Of a stretch of 64,000 nucleotides of DNA, positions 1 to 8,660 are shown piece by piece. How positions within the stretch are numbered: the stretch's first letter is position 1; the number at the start of each line of letters is the position of its first letter. The notes beneath the pieces were generated by a model. That model was not told where the DNA came from. It searched no databases and worked only from the letters and a program-made list of their open reading frames with translations. The stretch is from Symbioplanes lichenis (GTDB lineage Bacteria > Actinomycetota > Actinomycetes > Mycobacteriales > Micromonosporaceae), in NCBI RefSeq assembly GCF_030709675.1, contig NZ_JAUZQD010000004.1, forward strand, positions 372,001-436,000, in the 5' to 3' direction. Position numbers and translations under genes: made by a program.

Positions 1-456
1 CGCCAGCACCCGGGCGGGCAGGCGGAGGCGCTGGGCGTCCGGCTCCAGCACGTGGGCGACGGCTTGGCGGAGCTCGCCGTCCGGGATGGCCGGCCGGCGG
101 CCGGCGACCTCGGGTGGGTCCGGGGCCGGGACGAACTCGTCGAGGGCGGCGCGGACCCGGCGGTGATAGCCGTCCAGGATGTCGATCACCTCGGCGAGGC
201 GTTCCGCGAGGGGGCGGCCGGCCGGGATCGCGGTCAGCTGCCGGACCTCGGACGCCGGGTCGAACGCCGCCTGCGCGACCTCGGTCATGAAGGTGGCGTA
301 CGCGTGCACGACCGCTTCCTTGTCCGGGAAGACGGCGAGGAGGTCGGACTCGGCGATGTCCGCCGCCCGGGCGATCCGCGCGGTGGTGAGTGTCTCGAAC
401 TCACCCAGCAGCGGGATCGTCGCCCGGACGACGGACCGGCGAAACTCGTCGCTCAT
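1..456 (-). CDS. TetR/AcrR-family transcriptional regulator (C-terminal end outside window)
   Basis: Reading leftward from an ATG at 454-456, the frame stays open for 152 codons to the window edge, so the C-terminus is missing. The first 50 or so residues form a TetR-type helix-turn-helix (TTARIARAADIAESDLLAVF, then PDKEAVVHAY), which differs from the canonical form by having ESDLLAVFPDKEA where GVSxxTLYxYFxSKE is usual. The rest would be the ligand and dimerisation domain. It lies 57 bp downstream of the MFS exporter gene on the same strand, so it may regulate that exporter, itself or a gene beyond the window. Two tandem repeats sit directly upstream of its start and probably form its own operator. 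Confidence 0.8.
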   Translation of the reverse strand, partial: MSDEFRRSVVRATIPLLGEFETLTTARIARAADIAESDLLAVFPDKEAVVHAYATFMTEVAQAAFDPASEVRQLTAIPAGRPLAERLAEVIDILDGYHRRVRAALDEFVPAPDPPEVAGRRPAIPDGELRQAVAHVLEPDAQRLRLPARVLA

Positions 457-464
457 CGCTCCAA

Positions 465-501
465 GGTAGGAGCCTCAATCCACGGTAAGAGCCTCAATCC
501 A
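465..501 (-). promoter_or_regulatory. Tandem 18-bp direct repeat, probable TetR operator
   Basis: GGTAGGAGCCTCAATCCA (465-482) and GGTAAGAGCCTCAATCCA (484-501) are direct repeats with one mismatch and a 19-bp period. They begin 9 bp upstream of the partial TetR gene. On the minus strand each contains TTGAGG, which could act as a -35 hexamer. Autoregulation by the TetR protein is an inference from position. Confidence 0.6.
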
Positions 502-512
502 AGGGAGGACCG

Positions 513-1919
513 TCAGTCGCGGCGGTTGGGGAGGAAGCAGGCGACCACCGCGCCGACCGCGATGATGGCCGCGCCGACCAGGACCGCGGGGCGGATGCCG
601 TCCACGAAGGACTGCTGATTGGTGTAGCCGCCGTACTCGGCGAAGACGCTGGCCAGGGCCGCGACGCCGGCGGCGACACCGAGCTCGCGGATGGTGTTGT
701 TGGCCCCGGAGGCGACGCCGCGCTCGTCGGGGCGGACGCTGGCCAGGGCCATGGTGCTGATCGGGGCGAAGGTCAGGCCCATGCCGATGCCGGCCAGGAC
801 GAAGGCGGTGACCAGGTCGCCGTACTGAACAGAGGTGGTCGTGGCGAGGCCGATCCAGGCGACGCCGGCCGCGAGGAAGAGCTGGCCGGCGACGATCAAG
901 GTACGCAGCCCGACGCGGCCGGCGACGATGCCGGCCAGCGGCGCGACGATCATCGGGGCGGCCGTCCAGGGCAGGGTACGCAGGCCGGCGTCGAGGGGGC
1001 TCAGGCCCTGGACCACCTGGAAGAACTGGGCGAGCAGGAACACCGCGCCGAACGCGCCCGCCGAGAAGGTCAGCGTGACCAGGGTGACCAGGCTGAAGCC
1101 GCGGGAGCGGAAGAGGGTCAGGGGCAGCATCGGCGTACGGTTGCGGGCTTGCCAGGCGACGAAGGCGAGCAGCAGCACCGCGCCGCCGATCAGCATCGAC
1201 AGGATGCGGGCCGAGGTCCAGCCGCGGTCGGGGCCGTCGACCACGCCCCAGACGAGCAGCAGCATGCCGGCGGCCGACAGGACCAGGCCGAGCGGGTCGA
1301 GGCGGCGGGCTCCGCCGTGGGACTCGCGCAGGACCGTGAAGGCGAGGATGACGGCGACCACGCCGACGGGGACATTGATCCAGAAGATGAAGGACCAGTG
1401 CAGGCCCTCGACCACCGCGCCACCGACGACCGGGCCGACGGCGACGCCGAGGCCGCTGATGCCGCCCCAGATGCCGACCGCGGCGTTGCGCATCTTGTCC
1501 GGGACGGCCTGGGACAACAGCGTGAGGGACAGCGGGGCGACGGCGGCTCCGCCGAGGCCCTGGACGGCGCGGGCGGCGGTGAGCATCCACGGCTCCGTGG
1601 CGAGGGCCGCGGCGGCGGAGGCGAGGGTGAAGACGACGATGCCGCCGAGGTACATGCGGCGGCGGCCGAGGCGGTCGCCGAGGGCCGCGAAGGTGAGGAG
1701 GAAGGCGGCGAAAGGCAGCGTGTACGCGTTGACGAACCACTGGAGGTCGGTCAGCGAGGCGCCGAGCTCGGACTTGATGACGGGCAGCGCGGTCGTGACG
1801 ACCAGGTTGTCCAGCGTGACCATGAACGTCGGAATGCCGACGGCGGCGATCACAGCCGCGAGTGGAGTGGTGCGGCGGCGTGGGTGCTGCGGCGAGACAG
1901 GCGCCTCGAGGACGGACAT
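513..1919 (-). CDS. DHA2-type MFS drug exporter (14-TM class)
   Basis: A 468-residue integral membrane protein of the major facilitator superfamily, probably a proton-driven drug or metabolite exporter. Features seen: TM1 with LDNLVVTTALPVI, the motif-A region GDRLGRRRMYLGG after TM2, motif C-like GLGVAVGPVVGG in TM5, and enough later hydrophobic stretches for about 14 segments. I chose the ATG at 1919 because the open frame further upstream runs through the operator repeats and into the divergent gene's start. It is divergent from a TetR gene at 2011, with three operator-like repeats between them, so the classical arrangement of exporter plus repressor is likely. Substrate cannot be told from sequence. 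Confidence 0.9.
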   Translation of the reverse strand: MSVLEAPVSPQHPRRRTTPLAAVIAAVGIPTFMVTLDNLVVTTALPVIKSELGASLTDLQWFVNAYTLPFAAFLLTFAALGDRLGRRRMYLGGIVVFTLASAAAALATEPWMLTAARAVQGLGGAAVAPLSLTLLSQAVPDKMRNAAVGIWGGISGLGVAVGPVVGGAVVEGLHWSFIFWINVPVGVVAVILAFTVLRESHGGARRLDPLGLVLSAAGMLLLVWGVVDGPDRGWTSARILSMLIGGAVLLLAFVAWQARNRTPMLPLTLFRSRGFSLVTLVTLTFSAGAFGAVFLLAQFFQVVQGLSPLDAGLRTLPWTAAPMIVAPLAGIVAGRVGLRTLIVAGQLFLAAGVAWIGLATTTSVQYGDLVTAFVLAGIGMGLTFAPISTMALASVRPDERGVASGANNTIRELGVAAGVAALASVFAEYGGYTNQQSFVDGIRPAVLVGAAIIAVGAVVACFLPNRRD

Positions 1920-1938
1920 CGGAACCCCCGACGAAGTT

Positions 1939-2002
1939 GTTATCCGCTGATAACCAGAGTTAAGCATCGACTGATAACAAGTGCAAGTCATCGACTGATA
2001 AC
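1939..2002. promoter_or_regulatory. Divergent operator region between MFS exporter and TetR
   Basis: GTTATCCGCTGATAAC (1939-1954) is a palindrome with 6-bp arms. CATCGACTGATAAC occurs twice as an exact 14-bp direct repeat (1965-1978 and 1989-2002, 24 bp apart). All three share the half-site TGATAAC. The block covers the whole 91-bp gap between the divergent starts at 1919 and 2011. It is the expected place for the neighbouring TetR protein to repress both genes; binding is inferred. Confidence 0.75.
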
Positions 2003-2010
2003 CTGGGTTC

Positions 2011-2556
2011 ATGACCAGGTCCCGCCTCACCGCCGAGGAACGCTACGACCAGGTCGTCAGCGCCGCCGTCACCGCCTTCGCCGAGGGCGGCTACAAGGGC
2101 ACGACGACCGATCAGGTGGCCCGCCTCGCCGGCGTCTCCCAGCCGTACGTCATCCGGCTCTTCGGCGGCAAGCAGAACCTCTTCGTCGCCGCGCTGCACC
2201 ACGCCTGCGGCCGCGTCGAGCAGCACTTCCGGGCCGTCGCCGCCCACGACCCGTCCCTCAAGGCCCTGGGCGAGGCCTACGCCGAGCTCCTCGGCGAACG
2301 CGAGGTCATCGTCATCCTGCTGCACGGCTTCACGGCCGCGTCCGACCCGGCGCTCGGCCCGGTCGTCCGCGAGCTGTTCGGCCGCATCTTCACGACCGCG
2401 CGCGAGCTGACCGGGGCGGGCGTCGAGGAGGCCGGCGAGTTCATGGCCACGGGCATGCTCCTCACCGTGCTGGGCGCGATGAATGTCATCGGCCCCGGAG
2501 CCGTACCGCCGGAAGGCTGGTCCGCCGACCTCCTCAACACTTTCCAGAAGGACTAG
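2011..2556 (+). CDS. TetR/AcrR-family transcriptional regulator
   Basis: A 181-residue repressor-type protein. Residues 8-55 form the TetR helix-turn-helix, with the recognition part TTTDQVARLAGVSQPYVIRL followed by FGGKQNLFVAAL. The remaining helical part is the ligand-binding and dimerisation domain, consistent with the usual 180-220 residue length. It starts at an ATG 91 bp from the divergently read MFS exporter, with palindromic and direct-repeat operator candidates between the two. It most likely represses the exporter and itself until a drug-like ligand binds. Its last codon overlaps the end of the converging ABC exporter gene by 4 bp. Confidence 0.9.
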   Translation: MTRSRLTAEERYDQVVSAAVTAFAEGGYKGTTTDQVARLAGVSQPYVIRLFGGKQNLFVAALHHACGRVEQHFRAVAAHDPSLKALGEAYAELLGEREVIVILLHGFTAASDPALGPVVRELFGRIFTTARELTGAGVEEAGEFMATGMLLTVLGAMNVIGPGAVPPEGWSADLLNTFQKD

Positions 2557-4388
2557 AGGAAGCCTCCCGACTGCCGCGCCCACAACCCCGCGTACAAGCC
2601 GCCGCGGGCCAGCAGCTCGGCGTGCGTCCCCTCCTCGGCGACGCGGCCCGCGTCCAGCACGACGATCCGGTCCATCCGGGCGATCGTCGACAACCGGTGC
2701 GCGATGGCGATCACCGTACGCCCGGTGAGCACCTCGTCCAGCGTCTCGTGCACCGCCGCTTCCACCTCGGAGTCGAGCGCCGACGTGGCCTCGTCCAGCA
2801 CCAGGATCGGCGCGTCCTTGTGGAACGCCCGGGCCAGCGCGACCCGTTGCCGCTGCCCGCCCGAGAGCGTCACGCCGCGCTCGCCGACCTGGGCGTCGTA
2901 CCCGGAATTGCCGTCGGCGTCCCGCAGCCCCGCGATGAAGCCGTCGGCGGCAGCGCGCCGGGCAGCCGTGCGCACCGAGCCGTTGAGGGCCGCGCCGGCG
3001 ATGTTGTCGCGTACCGACCGGGCCAGCAGCATGGTCTCCTGGGTGACCACCGCGATCTGCCGGCGCAGGCTTTCCTGGGTGACGCGCGCGACGTCCTGGC
3101 CGTCGATCGTGATCGTGCCGGCCTCCGCGTCGTGGAAGCGCAGCAGCAGACCGACCAGGGTGGACTTCCCGGCGCCGGACCGCCCGACGAGCCCGACCCG
3201 CTCACCCGGCGCGACGGTCAGGCTGACCCCGTCGAGGCCACCGCCGCCCGCCCGCCCGTAGTGGTGCGAGACCCCGGCGAACCGGATCCCGCCGCCGCGC
3301 ACGCTCAGGGCCCGGGCGCCGGGTGCGTCGGCCACCAGCCACGGCTGCGCCACGGTACGCAGGGAGCGCCGCAACGTCCCGAGGGCCCCGAACAGCCCGG
3401 ACACGCCGTCGATCAGCCACTCGGCCATGCCGGTGATCCGGAAACTCAGCGCCAGGGCCGCCGCCACGAGCCCGATCGGCGCCTCGCCCGCCTGCCACAG
3501 CACGATGCCCCACCCCGCGAGGCTCACCAGGAGCACCCCGCTGAGGAAGAGCATCCCCGAATTGATGGTCACCTCGACGCGCTGCACGTCGCACTGCGCC
3601 CGCCGCGCCGCCGCCAGCACCCGGCGCGCCTGCTCGTCCTCCCCGGCCCGGTCGGCGAAGAGGGCGAGGGTGTCACTGTTGGCATAGGAGTCCACGAGCA
3701 GCCCGGTCAGCGCCGCGTTCTCGCGTTGCAGCCGGTCCGACGCGTCACGGTAGCGCGGAATCACGTACACCATCAGGCCCGCATAAAGCCCGATCCACCC
3801 CAGCAGCGGCAGGATCAAGCGAGGGTCGGTCACGCCGAGCAAAATCACTGACCCCACGATGTACGCGGTGACGGCCGCCACCGTGTGCATGACGCTGTAG
3901 ACGGCATCCGTCGCCGCCGCGGCGCCCTCCCGCACGTCGGTGGCCACGGTCCCGGCCAGCCGCCGCCGGAACCACCCCACCGACTGGCGCGACACGTGCC
4001 GGTGCAACCGCCACAGCAGCCGCGCCCGGGCATTCGGCCGGTAGGCGATGTCGTCGACGCCCTCGTTCAGCAGCCCGAGCAGCGGCCGCACCAGCAGAAT
4101 CAGCAGGCCGGCCGTCACCAGCCCGGCCCCGTGCTCGTCCCACAACCGCTCCGGGCTGCTCGCGGCGAGCAGGTCGACCAGGCGCCCCGCATAGCCGATG
4201 AGCCACACCTCGACGCCCTGCCCGAGCACCGTGAGAACCAGGCTGGCCGCGATCACCCGCCGCAGCGGGCGCAACTCGTGGAGAAGGAAAGCACGCACCC
4301 CGCCGGAAGGCGTGCTGAGATCATCATTCGAGAACGGGTCGTCCGCCCGCTCGAGAAGCCGGAACAACAAGAATGCCCTCCAGGGCAA
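2553..4388 (-). CDS. ABC exporter, fused membrane and ATPase domains (half transporter)
   Basis: About 611 residues: an N-terminal six-helix ABC type 1 membrane domain (roughly residues 45-330) and a C-terminal nucleotide-binding domain. Walker A is GRSGAGKST, the signature is LSGGQRQRVALARAF and Walker B is ILVLDEATSALD, followed by the H-loop AIAHRLST. Such half transporters work as homo- or heterodimers and export lipids, peptides or drugs; no partner gene is adjacent. The longest frame begins at a TTG (4386-4388) with no good ribosome-binding site. A GTG near residue 31 is an alternative, so the start is uncertain. The gene converges with the TetR gene and overlaps it by 4 bp. Confidence 0.88.
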   Translation of the reverse strand: MPWRAFLLFRLLERADDPFSNDDLSTPSGGVRAFLLHELRPLRRVIAASLVLTVLGQGVEVWLIGYAGRLVDLLAASSPERLWDEHGAGLVTAGLLILLVRPLLGLLNEGVDDIAYRPNARARLLWRLHRHVSRQSVGWFRRRLAGTVATDVREGAAAATDAVYSVMHTVAAVTAYIVGSVILLGVTDPRLILPLLGWIGLYAGLMVYVIPRYRDASDRLQRENAALTGLLVDSYANSDTLALFADRAGEDEQARRVLAAARRAQCDVQRVEVTINSGMLFLSGVLLVSLAGWGIVLWQAGEAPIGLVAAALALSFRITGMAEWLIDGVSGLFGALGTLRRSLRTVAQPWLVADAPGARALSVRGGGIRFAGVSHHYGRAGGGGLDGVSLTVAPGERVGLVGRSGAGKSTLVGLLLRFHDAEAGTITIDGQDVARVTQESLRRQIAVVTQETMLLARSVRDNIAGAALNGSVRTAARRAAADGFIAGLRDADGNSGYDAQVGERGVTLSGGQRQRVALARAFHKDAPILVLDEATSALDSEVEAAVHETLDEVLTGRTVIAIAHRLSTIARMDRIVVLDAGRVAEEGTHAELLARGGLYAGLWARQSGGFL

Positions 4389-4574
4389 GAGATCGGCCGA
4401 GGATCGGAATCGAGCCTGTCGTCCTCACGCTGACCTCCCTGTTGTCCGTTCCGGTCCCTCCCACGATCGCCGGGACACCGGCCGCCGTCAACGGAATATC
4501 GCGATCGGCGGCCCTCAAGTCGCGCCGGCCCCGACCGACAGGAGGGTCTGCCACGTCGTCGGGAGGGTGGATCC

Positions 4575-5273
4575 ATGGCGCATCGCCTGGTCGTTGCTCT
4601 GATCGCTCTGTTCGCGCTGGTCGGCCCGGTCGTCATCGCCGGGCCGGCCCAGGCTTCTTCCGGCGCGGGCTCCTTCACCTTCGACGCGTCGCCCGAACCC
4701 GTGAAGAAGGGTGCTTACGTCACCCTGTCCGGCCGGAACACGAACATCTATTTCCAGAGCGGAGTCAAGTTCTTCTTCAAGGCGGACGGCTCGGACAGCT
4801 GGGTCTACCAGAACTCGACGCCGGTCCGGAACGGGACGTACTCGAGGCGCCAGGCCCAGAACCACTCCGGCACCTGGAAGGCCGTCGCCTACTGCGAATG
4901 CGACTCGGAGGGCGCACCCAGCCGCACCGACCATGTCGCCGTCCGCGGTGTCCAGCTCCCGGGCATCGTCACCGGCTGCACCGGCGGCTACTACGTCGAC
5001 TTCCGGCCGTCGGTGATCGACATCAGCTGCACCACATACTGGGGCTACACGTCGGTCCGCTGGAAGAGCGTGACCATGACGTCGGCCCGGGCCACCGCGA
5101 TCCTGCACTACAACGACTGCGACCCCTACTGCGCCGGCGGCCGGTACCACACCGAGAAGGTGACCCTGACGTTCAGCCGCGTCCGCGTGCACCACGGGGT
5201 GCTCACCTTCACCAAGATGACAGAGCACCCCTCCGGCTACTCGTATGGCCTTTATCCGGCCGCCTTCAGCTGA
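4575..5273 (+). CDS. Secreted two-domain actinobacterial protein of unknown function
   Basis: A 232-residue exported protein. Residues 1-27 are a Sec signal peptide ending AGPAQASS. Residues 35-115 resemble the Ig-like repeats of actinobacterial surface proteins (SPEPVKKGAYVTLSG, then HSGTWKAVAYCECDSEG). The second half contains PSVIDISC, then YNDCDPYCAGGRYH, a Cys-containing module I recognise from many secreted actinobacterial proteins of unknown role. At least four cysteines could form disulfides outside the cell. The ATG at 4575 is preceded by GGGAGGG, a good ribosome-binding site. No enzymatic motif is visible; function unknown. Confidence 0.8.
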   Translation: MAHRLVVALIALFALVGPVVIAGPAQASSGAGSFTFDASPEPVKKGAYVTLSGRNTNIYFQSGVKFFFKADGSDSWVYQNSTPVRNGTYSRRQAQNHSGTWKAVAYCECDSEGAPSRTDHVAVRGVQLPGIVTGCTGGYYVDFRPSVIDISCTTYWGYTSVRWKSVTMTSARATAILHYNDCDPYCAGGRYHTEKVTLTFSRVRVHHGVLTFTKMTEHPSGYSYGLYPAAFS

Positions 5274-5334
5274 CCGGCGCCCGCCGCCAGCGCAGCTGAG
5301 CTCCAGCCGGGCTGCCGCCGGCGGCGGAGGCTCG

Positions 5335-5502
5335 AGCCGCGGCCTGGTCTCCGCGGCTTATCGCGACGGCGGGCGGCGCCAGTTCATCGAACGCCCGGTG
5401 CCCGCCGCCACCGACCAGTCCCCGGCGCCGGTGCTCGCCTGGGCCCAGCACATGGGCGTCAGCCCGGCCGACTACCGGCGCCGCTTCGGCGCAGCCCGCT
5501 GA
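5335..5502 (+). pseudogene. Remnant of a GlxA/AraC-family regulator with internal deletion
   Basis: The encoded stretch ends GVSPADYRRRFGAAR, the usual C-terminus of GlxA-like AraC regulators. Just before it lies YRDGGRRQFIERPVP followed by APVLAWAQ, which is the typical linker after the DJ-1/PfpI-like domain of the same family. About 80-90 residues carrying both helix-turn-helix motifs should lie between these two parts and are absent. The N-terminal DJ-1-like domain is also missing. The frame happens to stay open, so a short peptide could still be made, but no functional regulator. Assignment is from motif recognition. Confidence 0.7.
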
Positions 5503-5543
5503 CCCCGGCGGATCTTGTCGCCGGGGGCTGATAACTTCTGGCC

Positions 5544-6671
5544 GTGTTCGATTCGCTGACGGGTGCGTACGGGCCGGCGACCGAGGTCCCCGGCCTGCTG
5601 ACCGCGTTGCGCTCCGACGACCCGGCGCGGCGGGGCCACGCGCGCTCGGAGCTGGGGCACATGCTGGCGCGGCAGGGGGCCAAGTTCGAGGCCAGCGTCG
5701 CCGCGGTGCCGTTCCTCGTCGAGATTCTGGGCAGCGCGGGGCACGGGCGCCACGAGGCGTACGAGTTGCTGGCGCTCATCTCCGACAACGATCAGCTGCC
5801 CCGGCACCGCACGCGGCGGTCGGGGCCGGCGCTGGGCGAGCTGACGCGCGGCCGGTTCGAGTGGCGGCTGTCGCGGGCGCCCGACGACCCGGCCGACCGT
5901 TATCCGTGGCACTTCGACCCGCCGGCGACCGGGGCGCACGGCTGGGAGCGGCGGGCCTACGAGGCGGTGGGTGCGGGCTTCTCCGCGTACGTGAAACTGC
6001 TGCACGACCCGGACCCGCGCCTGCGCATCGGGGCCGCCCACCTGGTCGCGTCCCACCCGTCACCGGCCGCGGTGCCGGCCCTCACCGCGCAGCTCGCCGC
6101 CGAGACGAGCCCGATGGCCGCGGCGTCGCTGTGCGTGGCGGCCGGGCAGTGCGGCGACGTCGGCGACGCGGCCCTGCTCGACGTCCTGACCCGCTGGCGT
6201 GAGACGGCCCACCCGCTCGCCCACCTCTCGGCGCTGACCGCCATCGCCCAGCTCACCGACTCACCCGACGTCCACCTGCTCACCGAGCTGGCCGAGTGCG
6301 TGGTCGAGCCGGACGACCCGGTCGACGACTGGCCGTTCTTCGGCGAGCCGGCCCGCGGCGCCTACTGGGCCCTCGAGACTCTGAGCCCGGCCGACAACCC
6401 GCTACTGGCCGAGATCCTGCTCGAGCAGCTGCGCAACCATCGCCCCGAGCGTGTCTACTACTCGATGGTCGAGCTCCTGCTGGGCGCTCTCTTCCCCGGC
6501 GGCCCGCTGCCCGACACGGCGAGTTTCGGCGACCTGACCGGTCAGCAGCAGGAGTTCGTGCGCCTGGCGCTGCGCTTCCGCCTCCTCGACGAGGATCCGA
6601 TGCCGAGCGCCTTCGCCGGCTGCAACCTGCCGACCGAGGCGGTGTCCCTGGAGTTCTGGGCCGCGTTCTGA
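5544..6671 (+). CDS. HEAT-repeat (PBS-lyase-like) protein
   Basis: A 375-residue soluble protein built largely of helical repeats: LVASHPSPAAVPALTAQLAAE, then AAGQCGDVGDAALLDVLTRW and LSALTAIAQLTDSPDVHLL match the HEAT/PBS-lyase repeat pattern around residues 165-260. HEAT proteins are protein-binding scaffolds; no catalytic motif is seen. The start is a GTG at 5544, since no ATG lies nearby in frame. It follows the GlxA-family remnant by 41 bp and is read away from the converging LamG protein gene. Partner and role unknown. Confidence 0.8.
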   Translation: MFDSLTGAYGPATEVPGLLTALRSDDPARRGHARSELGHMLARQGAKFEASVAAVPFLVEILGSAGHGRHEAYELLALISDNDQLPRHRTRRSGPALGELTRGRFEWRLSRAPDDPADRYPWHFDPPATGAHGWERRAYEAVGAGFSAYVKLLHDPDPRLRIGAAHLVASHPSPAAVPALTAQLAAETSPMAAASLCVAAGQCGDVGDAALLDVLTRWRETAHPLAHLSALTAIAQLTDSPDVHLLTELAECVVEPDDPVDDWPFFGEPARGAYWALETLSPADNPLLAEILLEQLRNHRPERVYYSMVELLLGALFPGGPLPDTASFGDLTGQQQEFVRLALRFRLLDEDPMPSAFAGCNLPTEAVSLEFWAAF

Positions 6672-6740
6672 GCGGCCGCGATCGCTAGCATGAGCGAGGA
6701 CGGCAGAGCGGCGCTCGAACACTGTTCAGCTGACGGCGGC

Positions 6741-6767
6741 CCGGGGCGGCCGGCGCGGCCACCCCGG
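6741..6767. terminator. Hairpin between convergent genes
   Basis: CCGGGGCGGCC (6741-6751) pairs with GGCCACCCCGG (6757-6767), giving an 11-bp stem with one mismatch around a GGCGC loop. It lies between the HEAT-repeat gene ending at 6671 and the LamG-protein gene ending at 6777, where a bidirectional terminator is expected. There is no T-run. Confidence 0.5.
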
Positions 6768-6776
6768 AGCGACCGG

Positions 6777-8600
6777 TCAGCCGACCGCCACCCAGGCGTC
6801 GTCGAGGCCGCCGTGGAACTGGTCGTTGTTGACGCCCGTGCCCTTGCCGCCGAGGCTCAGGGGCTGGGTGTTGTCGATGGCGAGGGCGGCCGGGACGGTG
6901 GCGCTGCCCTCGACCTGGTCGGCCACGAGGATCTCGAGCCGGGTGCCCGTACGCCGGCATTCGAGGGTGTGCCACTCGCCGTCCGCGATGGACTTGGGGC
7001 TCTTGGCGACGTGCAGCTCCTTGGCATCCTTGCCCGACAGCACGCAGCTGGGCTTGCCGGAGACGCCGTCGACCTGGAGCTTGTACTGGCCGCCGGGCGC
7101 GGTGGACGTACCCTTCTGGAGGATGTTCTCGCCCGCCGAGGTCTCGGCCGGCGAAAGCTGGATGTAGGCGCCGTAGCGCAGGTCGCGCACGCCCGGGTTG
7201 AGGCCGGGGGCCGAGGCGGCCTGCAGGACCACGCGCGGGCAGTTGGCGCCGGTGCACTTGGCGGGGAACTGGATGCCCTGGCCGGAGCCGTGCTTGCCGA
7301 TGCGGACCGCGCCGCCGTTGGCCGCCGCGGCCTTGAGCGTGTGGCCGTTGCCGGAGCCGTCGTCCCAGCTGCCGTCGGGCACGGTCGAGTCGAAGTTGTA
7401 GGACGCCGCGTAGGGCGTCGGCGGCGCCGGCGGAACCTTGGTGCCCTCGGTCGCGGAGACGTTGAACGAGGCATAGCGCTTCTGCGCGCTGCCGCCCATC
7501 GTGGTGAAGTCGCCACCGACGCTCAGCAGCTTCGACGCGGGGTCCGCCGCCAGCGTCCGGACGCCGACCACGCCGTTGCCCATCGGCGCCCACGGGGTGA
7601 GGTTGCCGGTGGCGTCGATCGCGGCGAGCTTCACGCGCGGGACCGAGCCGTCGGTGCACAGGCCCTTGACCCCGTTGTTGGTCGTGGTGCACGCCTTGTC
7701 GAAGTGGCCGCCGACATAGACCGTGCCGTCGAGGACCGCGATCGCCTGCGCGTCACCGTCGAAGACGCGCGTCCATCGCGCTTGACCACCCAGGGTGTAC
7801 GAGACCGCGCGCCCGCCCTGTCCGCCCAGCGCCGCGTACACGCCGTTGGCGTCGGCCGCCAGCGCGAAGACCTGCGAGACGGGCTTCGGCAGGAACGTCT
7901 TGTCGAGCACGCCGGTGACCCCGTCGACCGCGGTCAGCCGCAGCGTCGAGCTGACACCATTGGTCTTGTGGAAGGCGCCGCCCAGGAAGACCCGGGTGCC
8001 GGCGGTCGCGAGCGCGTTGACAGTGTCGTCCGTGGTCGGCGCCCACGTCGACAGGGCGCCGGTGGCGGTGTCGAAGGCGGCCACGTTCGCCCGGGCGACG
8101 CCGTCGACCGAGGTCAGCCGGCCGCCCAGGTAGAGCTTGCCGTTGCCGACCGCGAGCGCGTTGGGCTGGCCGAGCACGGTGTGCTTGAGCGGGGTGAGGG
8201 CGCCGGTCGTGGCGTCCAGGCCGGCCACGGCGTCGCGGGCCATGCCGGCGACCCGGTCGAAGTCGCCCGCGGCATAGACGGTGGTGCCGTCGGCGGCCAG
8301 CGCGCGCACGGTCGCGTCGGCGCCCGGGTTCCAGTCGAGCAGCTTGCCGGTCCGCGCGTTGAAGGCGGCGAGCCGGTCCCGCGCCACGGTCTTGCCGGCG
8401 GCGACGGCGCCGGTGAACGAACCGCCGACATAGACGACATCGCCGCGATGAGCGATCGCGTAGACAGGACCGTTGAACGAGGGGGACGGCGTGGGCGAGG
8501 AGGAGACGATGTCGGCCAGCGCGACGCCGCCCACGGACACGAGGGCGGTCGCCGCGCCGATCAGCAACGTCCGGCGAAGGGCTGAGGTCAAGTTGCGCAC
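6777..8600 (-). CDS. Secreted beta-propeller protein with C-terminal LamG-like domain
   Basis: A 607-residue exported protein. Residues 1-29 form a signal peptide ([21 protein letters not shown]). Residues 40-390 hold repeats of the type [10 protein letters not shown] / [20 protein letters not shown] / [20 protein letters not shown], the delta-60 beta-propeller pattern of secreted actinobacterial proteins. After a Pro-rich linker (PPAPPTP), residues 410-607 look like a concanavalin-like LamG jelly roll with a typical [20 protein letters not shown] opening. Such proteins probably bind carbohydrates or polymers outside the cell; no catalytic site is evident. Start is GTG. Confidence 0.82.
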   Translation of the reverse strand: MRNLTSALRRTLLIGAATALVSVGGVALADIVSSSPTPSPSFNGPVYAIAHRGDVVYVGGSFTGAVAAGKTVARDRLAAFNARTGKLLDWNPGADATVRALAADGTTVYAAGDFDRVAGMARDAVAGLDATTGALTPLKHTVLGQPNALAVGNGKLYLGGRLTSVDGVARANVAAFDTATGALSTWAPTTDDTVNALATAGTRVFLGGAFHKTNGVSSTLRLTAVDGVTGVLDKTFLPKPVSQVFALAADANGVYAALGGQGGRAVSYTLGGQARWTRVFDGDAQAIAVLDGTVYVGGHFDKACTTTNNGVKGLCTDGSVPRVKLAAIDATGNLTPWAPMGNGVVGVRTLAADPASKLLSVGGDFTTMGGSAQKRYASFNVSATEGTKVPPAPPTPYAASYNFDSTVPDGSWDDGSGNGHTLKAAAANGGAVRIGKHGSGQGIQFPAKCTGANCPRVVLQAASAPGLNPGVRDLRYGAYIQLSPAETSAGENILQKGTSTAPGGQYKLQVDGVSGKPSCVLSGKDAKELHVAKSPKSIADGEWHTLECRRTGTRLEILVADQVEGSATVPAALAIDNTQPLSLGGKGTGVNNDQFHGGLDDAWVAVG

Positions 8601-8660
8601 GAGGGCTTCAACGCCCCGGCCGCAAATCCGGACATGCCCGTAACGGGCGGAACAAGCGCC

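Noticed and set aside
8636..8648. Terminator GCCCGTAACGGGC after the ceramidase gene
   Set aside because: The stem is only 5 bp with no T-run; expected often by chance in this composition.
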